A stretch of 64,000 nt of DNA, from assembly GCF_001750105.1 (NCBI RefSeq), contig NZ_CP014143.1, forward strand, positions 1,727,001 to 1,791,000, read 5' to 3'. Position numbers and translations under genes: made by a program. The stretch comes from Microbulbifer aggregans (GTDB lineage Bacteria > Pseudomonadota > Gammaproteobacteria > Pseudomonadales > Cellvibrionaceae). The stretch's first letter is position 1. Every line of letters starts with the position of its first letter. Shown piece after piece: positions 43,373 to 53,106 of the stretch. A model generated the notes under the pieces. That model was not told where the DNA came from, did not search any database, and worked only from the letters and a program-made list of their open reading frames with translations.

Positions 43373-44614
43373 ATGGAAGCGCAAACTTTATCCTCCGACA
43401 CAGTTAAGATAAAAAAAACAACGCCCGTAGAGGAGAAGTCAGGGCTCAGTATGAGTGTCGAGCTGACATTTGATGGGGCGCAGAAGTTGCTTCATTCCTG
43501 GGAGCTCCTGGATTTGAGCGCTACGCCCCGAGTGGCTACGGCAAAGGCCAATTTTTTCCTGCCATTTATCTCTGAAATGCCCGAGAAACAAACGCCTTAT
43601 GTGGCGCTATGGAAGAAAGATGGGGCGCCTGATGGGATATTGATAGGACGTCTCAGCATTAGGAGTCCGCTCATAAAAATCGCAAAGTGGCGAATTCCGA
43701 TGCTGCGGCTTCGTACGCTAAATATTACCGAGGGTGGTCTTGAGGCGCTGAGCGCAGAAACTGCACTGCAGCAGAAAAAATATTTACAAGCATTGCTATC
43801 CAGTGGGGATATAGATTGCATTTCCATTTTTCGTCTGAATCCAGATGGTGAGGCAGGGAGGGCACTTGAGGGCGGTCTCGGAAAGTCAAGCAATGTAAGG
43901 CCGCTAAAGTTAGCACGTTGGTTCACCGAGCTAATAGATGACCATGGAAATCCGGTTGTCACAAATTCAGCAAAAACACGTAGCGGATTTCGCCAAAAAG
44001 ACCGTAAGTTGGTTAAAGCGTTTGGCGACTCGGTGGAGGTTCGGGAGGTTAGCGATCCAGGCGATGTGGAAGATTTTTTGGGGGAAGCGGTAAAAATAGT
44101 CGCCGCCAGCTATCAGAAGAGTATCGGCGTCGGAGTGCAAGACGATGAAGCCTGGAAAACCACATCCAGAATACATGCCGAAAACGGCAGCTTTCGCGGT
44201 TATCTGCTGGTGGCCAATGGGGAGTCGATTGCTTACGGTGTAGGGCCGCTAGTGGACGGCACCTTTACACTGCTGGCCACGTCCTTTCTACCGAAATACC
44301 GCAAGCTGGCGCCGGGGACTTATTTGCTCCGCAGAATTATAGAACGACTGCAGGACGAAGGTGTTCGCTGGATCGACTATGGGATTGGCGATTACAGCTA
44401 TAAAGAGCTCTATGGCACTATGCGGCGGGAAGACGCCTTGATGGATTTTTATGCTTCGTCGCCTCGTGCAAGAATAGCCAGAGTCGTGCATATCCTTGCA
44501 AATTCAGCGACAAGCTTTCTTCAGACCAGCGGCTTGTTGGAGCGCCTCAAGAAAATTCGTCGAACTTTGATTGACCGTCGGCGGAAAACCAAATCTGATT
44601 CGGGTAGAAAGTAA
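43373..44614 (+). CDS. CelD/BcsL-type GNAT acetyltransferase (copy 2, AT-rich)
   Basis: 413 residues and clearly homologous to its divergent neighbour: both start MEA, both hold NSAKTRS.RQ.DRKL, and both end with a GNAT core (LLATSFLPKYRKLAPGTYLLRRIIERLQDEGVRWIDYGIGDYSYKELYG). Codon use is AT-leaning compared with nearly all other genes here, suggesting acquisition or faster drift. The ATG has only a weak GGA upstream. Probable acyl transfer to an envelope saccharide or peptide; the acceptor is unknown. Confidence 0.85.
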   Translation: MEAQTLSSDTVKIKKTTPVEEKSGLSMSVELTFDGAQKLLHSWELLDLSATPRVATAKANFFLPFISEMPEKQTPYVALWKKDGAPDGILIGRLSIRSPLIKIAKWRIPMLRLRTLNITEGGLEALSAETALQQKKYLQALLSSGDIDCISIFRLNPDGEAGRALEGGLGKSSNVRPLKLARWFTELIDDHGNPVVTNSAKTRSGFRQKDRKLVKAFGDSVEVREVSDPGDVEDFLGEAVKIVAASYQKSIGVGVQDDEAWKTTSRIHAENGSFRGYLLVANGESIAYGVGPLVDGTFTLLATSFLPKYRKLAPGTYLLRRIIERLQDEGVRWIDYGIGDYSYKELYGTMRREDALMDFYASSPRARIARVVHILANSATSFLQTSGLLERLKKIRRTLIDRRRKTKSDSGRK

Positions 44615-44646
44615 GGCACCCGTTTTCTGGCGGCAGAATGTCCCTT

Positions 44647-44682
44647 ATTAAGCTGCCCCCTGCCTCATTAAGCTGCCCCCTG
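44647..44682. repeat. 16-bp direct repeat, 20-bp period
   Basis: ATTAAGCTGCCCCCTG at 44647-44662 and again at 44667-44682, directly after the acetyltransferase gene. It may mark an old insertion or recombination boundary; no transposase is present. Confidence 0.75.
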
Positions 44683-44802
44683 GTCGGAGAGCTTTTCATC
44701 TGTGCGAGATTCTAAATCGCTCGCATTATGCCATTTGAGCAACCACAACGCAGAGCCCCGCAGGGGCGACTGATCATTTGCACCTGCTGCACAGCAGGAC
44801 TC

Positions 44803-44946
44803 TCACTCTTCGTGTCCACCCAGTACCTGACGTTTCAGGTTGTCCTCCCGGCCATCACCTGAAATAGCAAAGTCCAGCACCTGGGTGCGCGCCTGAGAGC
44901 AGCCCTTCGCCAGATGGTGCAGGAACCCTTTCGATGCGTGATCCAT
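44803..44946 (-). pseudogene. Short possible gene remnant
   Basis: A 47-codon frame (starting MDHASKGF, ending GHEE) in the gene-poor stretch after the acetyltransferase. The amino-acid mix is protein-like, and the frame is open for some codons upstream of the ATG, but there is no ribosome site and no family I recognise. It is more likely the C-terminal remnant of an inactivated gene than a functional small protein. Confidence 0.3.
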
Positions 44947-45101
44947 GGAAAGCGCTTCATGGAGGGGGGATTAGGCTGGCATCCAGGGCTTAGAGCGGAT
45001 TTATGAAGTGGGACCTGTGCTCCCAGGGCGCTGTTGGTCTAAGTCGCGGACGATTGTGCATTCGGTGGAATGCTGCAGGGAAGCGATGCCGGGCAAACCG
45101 A

Positions 45102-45344
45102 TCAAAAGGCCCGGTAGGCGATGGCCAGTCGAATCAGTTGCGATGTGTTTGGATAGTGCAACAGCCGCTCCACCAGGAAGCCACTCACCAAGGCGACGCC
45201 CAGTAGCACTGGCATGGGGATTCCCTCAACTTGCTGCCGGACATTCTGTTTTTCCTGCCCGACAAGAGCCAGTACGCTGCGGCGCTGGCGATCCATGTCT
45301 CGTGAGCAGTCCTGAATACGCTTATTTAAATGTTTCACGGACAT
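45102..45344 (-). CDS. Small membrane protein of the YqjD/E cassette (YqjK-like position)
   Basis: 80 residues: a charged helix (KRIQDCSRDMDRQRRSVLAL), a single membrane segment (MPVLLGVALVSGFLVERLL) and a short basic end. It overlaps the YqjE-like gene by 23 bases, so it is cotranscribed and probably coupled. The third gene of this cassette is YqjK in E. coli; sequence similarity to it is weak. Confidence 0.65.
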   Translation of the reverse strand: MSVKHLNKRIQDCSRDMDRQRRSVLALVGQEKQNVRQQVEGIPMPVLLGVALVSGFLVERLLHYPNTSQLIRLAIAYRAF

Positions 45345-45837
45345 CGTCTATTGCCTCCATCACCTGCTGCCGCGTTTGCGTGAACCCCAGTAGGGTGCGA
45401 AGACGGTTCTGGTACAGCAGGATGGCAGTAAGGATAGCGAGCTGGGCAAGGAAAAAGGCCGTAAAGCCGATATAGACTGACTGCGAGAAGTAATATGCGA
45501 GAAGACCAAGCCCGGCACAGGTGCTGAGCAGGAATGCGATGGCGAGAGGCAGCAGAACCAGACTCAGAGCGACGATCCGCTTGCCGGCTGCCAGTGTCCG
45601 CTCGAACTCGAGTCGCATCAATGTCTGCAGGTTGCCTGTCCAGGCAGTGGCGAGCGTCAGTGCGGCCTCTGCACGAGCCAGTGTCGATGGCTCCTGTTCC
45701 TCAGTCTGCTCTCCAGGATTACCTGGAGGCGACTGCCCGGTATCGGTAAACGAATACCGGCCGCGCTCCTGTGCGGCCGGGTCGGGATTCTCTGTCTTTG
45801 TGTCGGACTGTTTCTCGTCCTTCATCGATTTCCCCAT
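45322..45837 (-). CDS. YqjE/phage-holin-like membrane protein
   Basis: 171 residues. A polar, disordered N-terminus (~1-60) precedes a helix (LARAEAALTLATAWTGNLQTL) and two membrane segments (~85-135), then a cytoplasmic end (LGFTQTRQQVMEAIDDVRETFK), the plan of YqjE/DUF1469 proteins. These accompany YqjD in stress- and stationary-phase-induced operons. An ATG five codons in (MKDEK) has the better ribosome site (GGGGA) and may be the true start. Confidence 0.8.
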   Translation of the reverse strand: MGKSMKDEKQSDTKTENPDPAAQERGRYSFTDTGQSPPGNPGEQTEEQEPSTLARAEAALTLATAWTGNLQTLMRLEFERTLAAGKRIVALSLVLLPLAIAFLLSTCAGLGLLAYYFSQSVYIGFTAFFLAQLAILTAILLYQNRLRTLLGFTQTRQQVMEAIDDVRETFK

Positions 45838-45902
45838 CTGCTTTTGTTAGCGACTGTCTGGAAGTTGCTGCTGATGTGTAGTCGGTTCCTGTAACTCAGC
45901 CG

Positions 45903-46187
45903 TTATTTCAGAATCTTGGAAATCAGCCAGCCGGCGGCGAAGGCACAGCCAACACTGACCAGAGGGTGACGTTGGATCGATTCCTCGAGGCGGTGTTCCA
46001 TGTCGGTAGCGCGGTGCTTGCCGCGTTCTACGGAAGAGCGTGCACGGTCTCTGAGGTGTGCCGCTTTATTGGCTGCTTGCTCCCTGATGTGCGATGCAGT
46101 GTCAGAGGCAGCTTCACCAGCCAGGTTATAGGCTTGGTGCAGCTTTTCCTTGCTGGACGAATTTGACGATGGTTTTACGCTTGCCAT
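45903..46187 (-). CDS. ElaB/YqjD-family membrane-anchored protein
   Basis: 94 residues. Started at MASVKPSS with GGAGGT upstream. A hydrophilic helical body (NLAGEAASDTASHIREQAANKAAHLRDRARSSVERGKHRA-type heptads) is followed by one C-terminal membrane segment (VSVGCAFAAGWLISKIL). E. coli YqjD and ElaB have this tail-anchored form, bind ribosomes and are made in stationary phase. It is the first gene of the three-gene cassette. Confidence 0.85.
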   Translation of the reverse strand: MASVKPSSNSSSKEKLHQAYNLAGEAASDTASHIREQAANKAAHLRDRARSSVERGKHRATDMEHRLEESIQRHPLVSVGCAFAAGWLISKILK

Positions 46188-46497
46188 GAGATCACCTCCA
46201 CAGTTTTCTGACTGTGGGGGAATCGTAGAGTCGCGCTTGGCGGATCCCACGGGGAAAAGCCGTGTCGACATCAAAGGTTTGTGACTGGTAAGCCTGCATC
46301 GTCGGCCGAGAATATGACGCTGTGGGCAGTCATCGGAGCAGGTTAAGGCAGTTCGCGCTCGATGCTTCCATCGTCATCTGGCAGTGAGTCACATTACAGT
46401 GCGTGTGCGGCGATTGATTGAACGCTGATCGAAAGTTGATCGAAAGCGCCGTGAAATCTACCAGTGAATTAATGAACGAAAGAGAGGTGAGCAGGTG
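46188..46497. other. 310-bp gap before the small exported protein
   Basis: No gene is seen. It must contain the leftward promoter for the YqjD cassette and the rightward promoter for the next gene. TGATCGAAAG occurs twice 11 bases apart (46426-46435 and 46437-46446), a possible binding site. Confidence 0.5.
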
Positions 46498-46857
46498 ATG
46501 AAGGTTTTCAGTCTCTGTGCACCCAAGGTTACCGGGGTTTTCAGTGCGCTGTTATTGCTGTTGAGTGCTCCTTTAGTTGCACAAGAGCGTTACGTTTGTC
46601 GCCTGGGAAACAGCGAACGGGTTATCGAGGTAATCCAGGTGAACCCTCCGGCAGGGCTCCCCTGTGAGGTGCAATATACGAAGCCCTCTGGTAGTCAGAC
46701 GCTGTGGCAGTCACAGTATGAGGCGGGCTTCTGTGAGGCCCGCGCACGTGAATTTGCCGAGAAGCAGGCGGGATGGGGTTGGAACTGCGAGCGGCAATCG
46801 GCTCCCGCGGATACAGTGGAGGGAGTCATGCCGGATACGAATAATGAGAGAGATTAG
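46498..46857 (+). CDS. Small exported cysteine-containing protein
   Basis: 119 residues with a signal peptide (VFSALLLLLSAPLVAQ). The mature part has four cysteines (YVCRLGN, LPCEVQY, GFCEARA, WNCERQS), spaced to allow two disulfides, so it is a compact periplasmic domain. A GTG directly before the ATG is an alternative start. Function unknown. The stop overlaps the convergent dehydrogenase stop by four bases. Confidence 0.72.
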   Translation: MKVFSLCAPKVTGVFSALLLLLSAPLVAQERYVCRLGNSERVIEVIQVNPPAGLPCEVQYTKPSGSQTLWQSQYEAGFCEARAREFAEKQAGWGWNCERQSAPADTVEGVMPDTNNERD

Positions 46858-47795
46858 CGAGTGCCTGATGCGCGCCAGTCGCAAATATTCTTGACCACGC
46901 CATCGAGCAACCGTTGGCGGCTCTCGCGGCTGATCCAGGCGCAGTGGGGGGTGATGATCAGGTTGGGAATATCATCTTGCAATAGTGGATGATCCTCCGG
47001 CGGGGGTTCCACGCTCAGCACATCGAGTGCCGCGCCACCCAGCTTGCCACTGCGAAGCGCCTCGGCAAGGGCCGGTTCATCGATCAGTCCGCCGCGGGCG
47101 GTGTTGACCAGCAGTGCCCCGGGTTTCAGCTTCGCTAGAAATTCTCGATTCACCAGCTTGTCGGTCTGCTCTGACAGTGGGCAATGCAGGCTGATGACAT
47201 CGGCCTTGGCCTGTAGCTCTTCAAGCGGAATACGTCCCGCTTTCTTTTCGCCGGTGAAGGACTCCGCCAGAAGAATATTCATCCCCAGGACTCTGCCCAG
47301 CTCTGCGGTCCTGCGGCCGAGATCACCGTAGCCAACAATGCCCAGATTTTTTCCCGCCAGCTCCATCACCGGGTAATCCAGCATGCAGAACACCGGCGAG
47401 TTACTCCATTGCCCCGCTTTGACGTCGCGATCATACTGGTGCAGCCGGGTGGCCAGGGCCAGTATCAGAGCCAGTGCATGCTGGGGTACCGAGGCACCGG
47501 CGTAGCCCTGTACGTTGCGCACCGGGATGCCGCGCTCGGCGGCCGCTTCGAGGTCGACGTTGTTGGTGCCGGTGGCGCAGATACAGATCAGTTTGAGCTT
47601 GCCGGCCCCGTCGATCAGCTCGCGATCCAGCACTACCTTGTTGGTGATGACCACGTCGGCTTCGGCGATACGCTCGGCGACCTGCTCCGGTGCAGTCGCT
47701 TCATAAAAGTCCCAGTGATCGAGGCTCGATTCCAGTGCTCTGGTATCGAGTTCTTCCGGTTTCATGGTCAGGGTATCGAGAAAAACGCCGCGCAT
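46854..47795 (-). CDS. D-2-hydroxyacid dehydrogenase (glycerate/hydroxypyruvate type)
   Basis: 313 residues. Started at MRGVFLDTL because GGAGG lies eight bases before it. The Rossmann motif GIVGYGDLGRRTAE (~145) and the catalytic set of Arg (NTARGGLIDE), Glu (SVEPPPEDHP) and His (TPHCAW) are present. Family members reduce hydroxypyruvate or glyoxylate or oxidise D-hydroxyacids with NAD(P)H. Substrate not fixed by sequence. Soluble cytoplasmic enzyme. Confidence 0.9.
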   Translation of the reverse strand: MRGVFLDTLTMKPEELDTRALESSLDHWDFYEATAPEQVAERIAEADVVITNKVVLDRELIDGAGKLKLICICATGTNNVDLEAAAERGIPVRNVQGYAGASVPQHALALILALATRLHQYDRDVKAGQWSNSPVFCMLDYPVMELAGKNLGIVGYGDLGRRTAELGRVLGMNILLAESFTGEKKAGRIPLEELQAKADVISLHCPLSEQTDKLVNREFLAKLKPGALLVNTARGGLIDEPALAEALRSGKLGGAALDVLSVEPPPEDHPLLQDDIPNLIITPHCAWISRESRQRLLDGVVKNICDWRASGTR

Positions 47796-47859
47796 CGCCG
47801 TTGCCTCCACTTCTTAATATTCTTGCTTTTCCCTGCGCCGCCTTATCGGGCGATCAAAT

Positions 47860-47890
47860 AAAAAGGGCGAACTCAATGTCCGCCCTTTTT
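47860..47890 (-). terminator. Intrinsic terminator of metG
   Basis: AAAAAGGGCG (47860-47869) and CGCCCTTTTT (47881-47890) form a 10-bp stem immediately after the metG stop. On the minus strand it ends in TTTTTATTTG, a good U-tract. Confidence 0.88.
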
Positions 47891-47904
47891 CGGTGTGCTG
47901 CTGG

Positions 47905-49947
47905 TTACATTACCCGCATGCCCGGCTGTGCGCCGGCGTGGGGCTCCAGAATCCACAGGTCTTTGCCGCCGGGACCGGCTGCCAGCACCATGCCCTCGGA
48001 GACACCGAAGCGCATTTTGCGTGGGGCCAGGTTGGCGACCATCACGGTGTGCTTGCCAATCAGATCCTCGGGGTTGTAGGCACTCTTGATGCCGGCGAAT
48101 ACCTGGCGGCTCTCACCACCGAGGTCCAGGGTCAGCTTCAGCAGTTTGCCTGCGCCCTCCACATGTTCGGCATTGGCGATCAGGGCGATGCGCAGGTCGA
48201 CCTTGGCAAAATCATCGAACTGGATCTCGTCGGCGATGGGGTCGTCAGCAAGAGGGCCGGTTGCCGGCTTTGCCGCTTCCGCCTGCAGTTGCGCCAGCGA
48301 CTCCTTCGCCGCCTCCAGAATCGCGTCCACCTGCTGCTGTTCGACCCGCTGCATCAGCGGTTTGAACTTGTTGATGGTGTGGCCGGCCAGCGGAGTAGTA
48401 GCAGAATGCCAGTCGACCTCGGTGCCGAGGAAGGCTTCCGCTTTCTTGGCTGTCTCCGGCAGCACCGGCGCCAGCCAGGTGATCAGCGCGCGGAACATAT
48501 TGACGCCCTGGGAGCAGATCGCCAGCACTTCCTCCTCCTTGCCTTCCTCCTTGGCCAGGGACCAGGGCGCCTTGTCGGCGATCCAGGCATTGGCGGCATC
48601 GGCCAGGGCCATGATTTCGCGCATGGCGCGGGCGTATTCGCGGCTCTCGTAAAAATCGGCGATGCGCGGAGCTGCCTCCACAAACTGGTTCCACAGAGCC
48701 TCATCGGCCAGTTCGGTGGCAAGTACGCCGCCGGACTTGCTGACGAACTTGGCGGTGCGGGAGGCGATGTTAACCACTTTGCCCACCAAGTCGGAATTCA
48801 CCTTGGCGATGAAGTCCTCGAGATTCAGGTCCAGGTCATCCACGCCGCCGGTCAGTTTGGCGGCGAAGTAGTAACGCAGGTACTCCGGGTTCAGGTGATC
48901 CAGGTAGTTGCGCGCATTGATGAAGGTGCCGCGGGACTTGGACATCTTCTTGCCGTTGACGGTCAGGAAGCCGTGCACGCACACCTTGGTAGGGGTGCGG
49001 AAGTCGGCGGAGTCCAGCATGGCCGGCCAGAATAGGGCGTGGAAGTTGACGATGTCCTTGCCGATAAAGTGATACACCTCGGCGTCACTGTCTTTTTTCC
49101 AGTAGTCCAGCCAGTCCAGGCCTTTTGCGTCACAGTAGTTCTTCAGGCTGGCCATATAGCCGATCGGCGCGTCTAGCCATACATAGAAGTACTTGCCTGG
49201 CGCATCGGGAATTTCAAAGCCGAAATAGGGCGCGTCGCGGGAGATATCCCACTCCTGCAGGCCTTCGTCCAACCACTCGGACAGTTTGTTGGCCACTTCG
49301 CTCTGCAGGGTGCCGGAGCGAGTCCACTGCTTCAGGAAGTCGGTGAATTCCGGCAGGGTAAAGAAGAAGTGCTCGGACTCCTTTTCGATCGGTGTGGCGC
49401 CGGAAATGGCGGAAACCGGATCGATCAGCTCGGTGGGGCTATAGGTGGCACCACAGGCCTCGCAGTTATCGCCATACTGGTCCGGCGTCTTACAGCGCGG
49501 GCAGGTACCCTTGATGTAGCGGTCGGCGAGGAACAGCTCTTTTTCCGGGTCAAATGCCTGGGTAATGGTGCGTGATGCGATGTGGCCGTTGTCCCGCAGG
49601 CGCTTATAGATCATCGCCGACAGCTCACGATTTTCATCGGAGTGCGTCGAATGATAGTTATCCACACCAATGAGGAAGTCGGCGAAGTCGCGCTCGTGCT
49701 CCGCCTGCATATTGGCGATGTGCTGCTCCGGGGTCAGGCCCAGCTGTTCGGCTTTCAGCATGATGGCGGTGCCGTGGGCATCGTCGGCGCACATATACAG
49801 GCAGTTGTGGCCGCGAGCACGCTGGAAGCGGGCCCAGATGTCGGTCTGGATGTACTCCAGGATGTGCCCGAGGTGCAGGGAGCCATTGGCGTAGGGCAGT
49901 GCACTGGTGACGAGGATGTTACGGGCTTGGGGGCGCGATTCGGACAT
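47905..49947 (-). CDS. metG: Methionyl-tRNA synthetase
   Basis: 680 residues, close to E. coli MetG. Class I signatures are HLGH (near residue 20) and KMSKSRG (~330); the zinc knuckle is [19 protein letters not shown], and an EMAP-type tRNA-binding domain ([18 protein letters not shown]) forms the C-terminus. It charges tRNA-Met and initiator tRNA. I start at MSESRP, where GGAAAA lies upstream, rather than at the nearby MEKSM. Monocistronic with a strong terminator. Confidence 0.96.
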   Translation of the reverse strand: MSESRPQARNILVTSALPYANGSLHLGHILEYIQTDIWARFQRARGHNCLYMCADDAHGTAIMLKAEQLGLTPEQHIANMQAEHERDFADFLIGVDNYHSTHSDENRELSAMIYKRLRDNGHIASRTITQAFDPEKELFLADRYIKGTCPRCKTPDQYGDNCEACGATYSPTELIDPVSAISGATPIEKESEHFFFTLPEFTDFLKQWTRSGTLQSEVANKLSEWLDEGLQEWDISRDAPYFGFEIPDAPGKYFYVWLDAPIGYMASLKNYCDAKGLDWLDYWKKDSDAEVYHFIGKDIVNFHALFWPAMLDSADFRTPTKVCVHGFLTVNGKKMSKSRGTFINARNYLDHLNPEYLRYYFAAKLTGGVDDLDLNLEDFIAKVNSDLVGKVVNIASRTAKFVSKSGGVLATELADEALWNQFVEAAPRIADFYESREYARAMREIMALADAANAWIADKAPWSLAKEEGKEEEVLAICSQGVNMFRALITWLAPVLPETAKKAEAFLGTEVDWHSATTPLAGHTINKFKPLMQRVEQQQVDAILEAAKESLAQLQAEAAKPATGPLADDPIADEIQFDDFAKVDLRIALIANAEHVEGAGKLLKLTLDLGGESRQVFAGIKSAYNPEDLIGKHTVMVANLAPRKMRFGVSEGMVLAAGPGGKDLWILEPHAGAQPGMRVM

Positions 49948-50120
49948 CGATTTTTCCATGACAGACAGTTTCCGGCCGCCCTCGGGCGGCCCCTGAAAAG
50001 ACCGGCGAATATAGCAGATATGGGGCCTGCGCGGCACCCGCCGGGCGGCGCTGGCACTGGCGCGGGGCATCCCGCACAATGCACCAAATTTTGACTGAGA
50101 GCGGAACAGGGGATAGTGAC

Positions 50121-51269
50121 GTGAGCGAACACGAGCATCATCACGGCGACCTGCCAGAAGGCGCACAGGCGGAACTGGAGCGTCTGGCGGAGTGCCTGGG
50201 CAGCCTGCACGATCCGGCCACCGGCAGGATACTGGATGAACTGGATGCGGATATCGAAGTGGGCTACGAGGACGGCACCGTGCTGGTGGGTATCAGCCTC
50301 GGGTACCCCTGTGTCAGCCAGGAGGATGACTGGCGCGAGCGGGTACAGGAGGCCTGCATGCCGACCCTGCGTGGCGGTCCACTGGGAGAGGCGCACCTGC
50401 AGTTCGAGCTGTTCTGCGAGATACCCACCACTGAGGCAGGTGATGTGCCGGAGCACCTGCGCGGGGTGAAGAATATCGTCGCCGTCGCCTCGGGCAAGGG
50501 TGGTGTGGGCAAGTCCACGACCGCGGTCAACCTGGCGCTGGCACTGGCTGCCGAGGGTGCCAGTGTGGGGATGCTGGATGCGGATATCTACGGCCCCAGT
50601 CTGCCCACCATGCTCGGTACCGAGGGGATAAGGCCCGAAGTCAAAGAGCACAAGTTCTTTCTGCCGGTGGAGGCCCACGGACTCAAGACCATGTCCCTCG
50701 GTTACCTGCTGACCGAGGATACCCCGGCGGTATGGCGCGGCCCGATGGCCAGCGGCGCCCTCAACCAGATCCTTACCCAGACACTATGGTGCGGTAACGG
50801 CGAGGAACTGGACTACCTGATCGTGGATATGCCCCCGGGTACCGGGGATATCCAGCTGACCCTGGCGCAGAAGACCCACCTGGCCGGGGCCGTAATCGTC
50901 ACCACCCCGCAGGATCTGGCGCTCCTGGATGCCATCAAGGGGGTGGAGATGTTCCGCAAGGTGTCGGTGCCGGTGCTGGGCATCGTGGAGAATATGTCGC
51001 TGCACACCTGCAGCCAGTGCGGGCACACCGAGCCGGTGTTCGGCAGCGGTGGTGGTGAGAAGATTGCCGCGGACTACGACACCGGCCTGCTGGGGCAGTT
51101 GCCGCTGGCCATGTCGATCCGCGAGGGCACCGACCGCGGTCTGCCCAGTGTCATCGCCGATCCGGAGAGCGAAGTGGCGGAGAGCTATCGTGAAATCGCC
51201 CGGCGGGCGGCGGCGGAAATCTGGCTCAGTACCGAGGAGGGCGCCGGGCCGGCCATCGAGATTGGTTGA
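50121..51269 (+). CDS. apbC: Iron-sulfur cluster carrier ApbC/Mrp
   Basis: About 382 residues. An N-terminal MIP18/DUF59 domain (~20-110) is followed by the P-loop ATPase with GKGGVGKST (~135) and the switch [10 protein letters not shown]; a CXXC-type pair (CSQCG) near the end binds the transferred [4Fe-4S] cluster. It matures iron-sulfur proteins, in keeping with an Fe-S-rich genome neighbourhood (Rnf, ydiJ). A GTG start is chosen because AGGGGA lies upstream; an ATG 14 codons earlier is possible. It is divergent from metG. Confidence 0.93.
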   Translation: MSEHEHHHGDLPEGAQAELERLAECLGSLHDPATGRILDELDADIEVGYEDGTVLVGISLGYPCVSQEDDWRERVQEACMPTLRGGPLGEAHLQFELFCEIPTTEAGDVPEHLRGVKNIVAVASGKGGVGKSTTAVNLALALAAEGASVGMLDADIYGPSLPTMLGTEGIRPEVKEHKFFLPVEAHGLKTMSLGYLLTEDTPAVWRGPMASGALNQILTQTLWCGNGEELDYLIVDMPPGTGDIQLTLAQKTHLAGAVIVTTPQDLALLDAIKGVEMFRKVSVPVLGIVENMSLHTCSQCGHTEPVFGSGGGEKIAADYDTGLLGQLPLAMSIREGTDRGLPSVIADPESEVAESYREIARRAAAEIWLSTEEGAGPAIEIG

Positions 51270-51274
51270 CCAAT
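51261..51274. terminator. Small palindrome at the apbC stop
   Basis: ATTGGT, TG, ACCAAT spans the stop codon of apbC and lies between it and the convergent trhO. Weak as a terminator. Confidence 0.3.
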
Positions 51275-51302
51275 CCCGACATCGGCCCTGAAGAACAGAG
51301 GG

Positions 51303-52301
51303 TCAGGCTGACTGGGCCTTGCGGGCCTGCTCGGCCTGCTGGCGACGCTGCTCGTACTTCTCGCGGCGGCGAGCTGCGGTGATCTCGCGGGCATCGTGGC
51401 CGATGTGTTGTTCACCGCGCTGCCTGGCCAGCTGGATCTGTTTCTCACGCTCGCGGTAGCGGGCGCGATCGGCCTCTGACACCTTGTCGTAGCAGTGCGG
51501 GCAGCTGACCCCCTGCTCGAATTTCGGCGACTGCATTTCCTCTTCTGTAACCGGCATCCGGCAGGCGTTGCACTGCTGATAGTTGCCGCGCTCCAGGTCG
51601 TGGTTCACGGTGACCCGGTCGTCGAACACGAAGCACTCGCCTTTCCACAGGGTCTCTTCCTTCGGCACTTCCTCCAGGTATTTGAGGATGCCGCCCTGCA
51701 GGTGATAGACCTCGTCGAAGCCCTGTTCCTTCAAAAACGCGGTGGATTTCTCGCAACGGATACCGCCGGTGCAGAACATGGCCACCTTTTTATGTTTCTC
51801 CGGATCCAGGTGCTCCTTTACATATTCAGGGAACTCGCGGAAAGAGTCGGTCTTCGGGTTGACCGCATTTTCGAAAGTGCCGACCTGGTATTCGTAGTCG
51901 TTGCGGGTATCGATCAGCAGCACCTCGGGATCGCTGATCAGTGCGTTCCAGTCTTGCGGCTTGATGTAGGTGCCGACGGTCTGGCGGGGGTCGATGCCCT
52001 CCACACCCATGGTGACGATCTCGCGCTTGAGCTTCACTTTACTGCGCAGGAACGGCATCTCCTCGGTAAAGGATTCCTTGTAATCCAGCTCCGCCAGACG
52101 CGGGTCGGATTTCAGGTGCGCGAGCAGCGCGTCGATGCCTTCGCGTGAGCCGGCAACGGTGCCATTGATGCCCTCTTTGGCCAGCAGCAGGGTGCCACGG
52201 ACCTGATTTTTGAGCATGACATTCAGCAGGGGTTCGCGCAGCGATTCAAAATCGTCCAGTGAGACGAACTTGTACAGCGCACAGACTACGATCGGATTCA
52301 T
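51303..52301 (-). CDS. trhO: tRNA uridine(34) hydroxylase TrhO
   Basis: 332 residues: an N-terminal alpha/beta domain, then a rhodanese domain with the active cysteine in CTGGIRCEK (~175). C-terminal cysteines ([19 protein letters not shown]) may bind zinc. TrhO installs 5-hydroxyuridine in tRNA wobble position 34 with oxygen. It ends in a long basic tail, [10 protein letters not shown] to the C-terminus. Convergent with apbC. Confidence 0.93.
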   Translation of the reverse strand: MNPIVVCALYKFVSLDDFESLREPLLNVMLKNQVRGTLLLAKEGINGTVAGSREGIDALLAHLKSDPRLAELDYKESFTEEMPFLRSKVKLKREIVTMGVEGIDPRQTVGTYIKPQDWNALISDPEVLLIDTRNDYEYQVGTFENAVNPKTDSFREFPEYVKEHLDPEKHKKVAMFCTGGIRCEKSTAFLKEQGFDEVYHLQGGILKYLEEVPKEETLWKGECFVFDDRVTVNHDLERGNYQQCNACRMPVTEEEMQSPKFEQGVSCPHCYDKVSEADRARYREREKQIQLARQRGEQHIGHDAREITAARRREKYEQRRQQAEQARKAQSA

Positions 52302-52459
52302 GGTTTTACCTCTTGCGGGCCGGAGCGTAAATCCGGGGCAAACAGATCCCCGGCAGGGGCCGGGAGCGAAAATCGCCGCGCATTTTATCCTAGTGGAAAG
52401 GATTTGTCGTACATTTATTGGACAGCGACTTGTTATTGACCAGTGGGCCGCAAGTTGTC

Positions 52460-52476
52460 AAAGTTGCGTCAACTTT
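52460..52476. promoter_or_regulatory. Perfect palindrome upstream of the acidic protein
   Basis: AAAGTTG (52460-52466), CGT, CAACTTT (52470-52476) is a 7-bp inverted repeat, about 30 bases before the ATG of the plus-strand gene. Possible operator. Confidence 0.4.
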
Positions 52477-52504
52477 ACCCCCTGCCCACAGCGAGGCTGT
52501 TCCC

Positions 52505-52765
52505 ATGGAAGAAGTGTTTGTTCCCAAAGAGTCTCCCCTGAGCCGGACTTATCAGGAGGGGGATGTCACCGTCCAGATCGATATCTATGAAGATGGCGAA
52601 GGTGCGTGGCTGCTGGAAATCGTCGACGAAGATGAAAACTCCACGGTGTGGGAAGACCCTTTCGACTCCGAGGAGGAGGCCCTGGAAGAGGCCCTAGAGG
52701 CTCTGCGTGACGAAGGAATCGAGACCTTTGTCGGCCCGGTCGAGGAAGAAGACGAGAGCTGGTAA
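52505..52765 (+). CDS. Small acidic protein
   Basis: 86 residues, with Glu/Asp making up about a third. Started at MEEVFVPKE with GAGG eight bases upstream. One compact beta/alpha unit can be imagined (VTVQIDIYEDGEGAWLLEIVDED, then an acidic helix and EGIETFVGPVEEE). No family recognised; the position between two unrelated genes gives no hint. A terminator follows. Confidence 0.75.
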   Translation: MEEVFVPKESPLSRTYQEGDVTVQIDIYEDGEGAWLLEIVDEDENSTVWEDPFDSEEEALEEALEALRDEGIETFVGPVEEEDESW

Positions 52766-53106
52766 CTGTGTGGAGGTCTGGTCCCTCCCCAGACCCGCTT
52801 CCGCTCTGGTTATAACGACCGGAAGGTCTTCCCTTTTGCTGCGGTATTGATCGCCAGGCCCCGCATGCGGCAGGGCCTTTTGTTCCCCTGCTTCCTCTCC
52901 CTATCTCTATTTGCCATTTTATGGGACCAAGCGGCCCGGCTTGCGGTAAACCGCCAGGCGCCATTGACAATCCCTGCTATGGTTAAAGAGTGAAGGGAAT
53001 CGCGACAGTGTGACAGCACACGACCCAATCGCGGTGCCGCCCGGAAACACCAGGAGTTTGTGTTTTCGGCGGCACCAATTGGCATCAGCGAGCGGTTCCG
53101 CGATCC
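52766..53106. other. 341-bp gap after the acidic protein
   Basis: Contains the terminator at 52856-52884 and presumably the promoter for the next exported protein. Nothing else supported. Confidence 0.5.
52856..52884 (+). terminator. Terminator of the acidic-protein gene
   Basis: AGGCCC (52856-52861) pairs with GGGCCT (52873-52878) around a GCATGC core, followed by TTTTGTT. Confidence 0.7.

Noticed and set aside
49948..50166. Extended N-terminus of the methionyl-tRNA synthetase
   Set aside because: MetG family proteins start just before the HLGH region; the extension is Arg-rich, runs into the divergent apbC and has no ribosome site.
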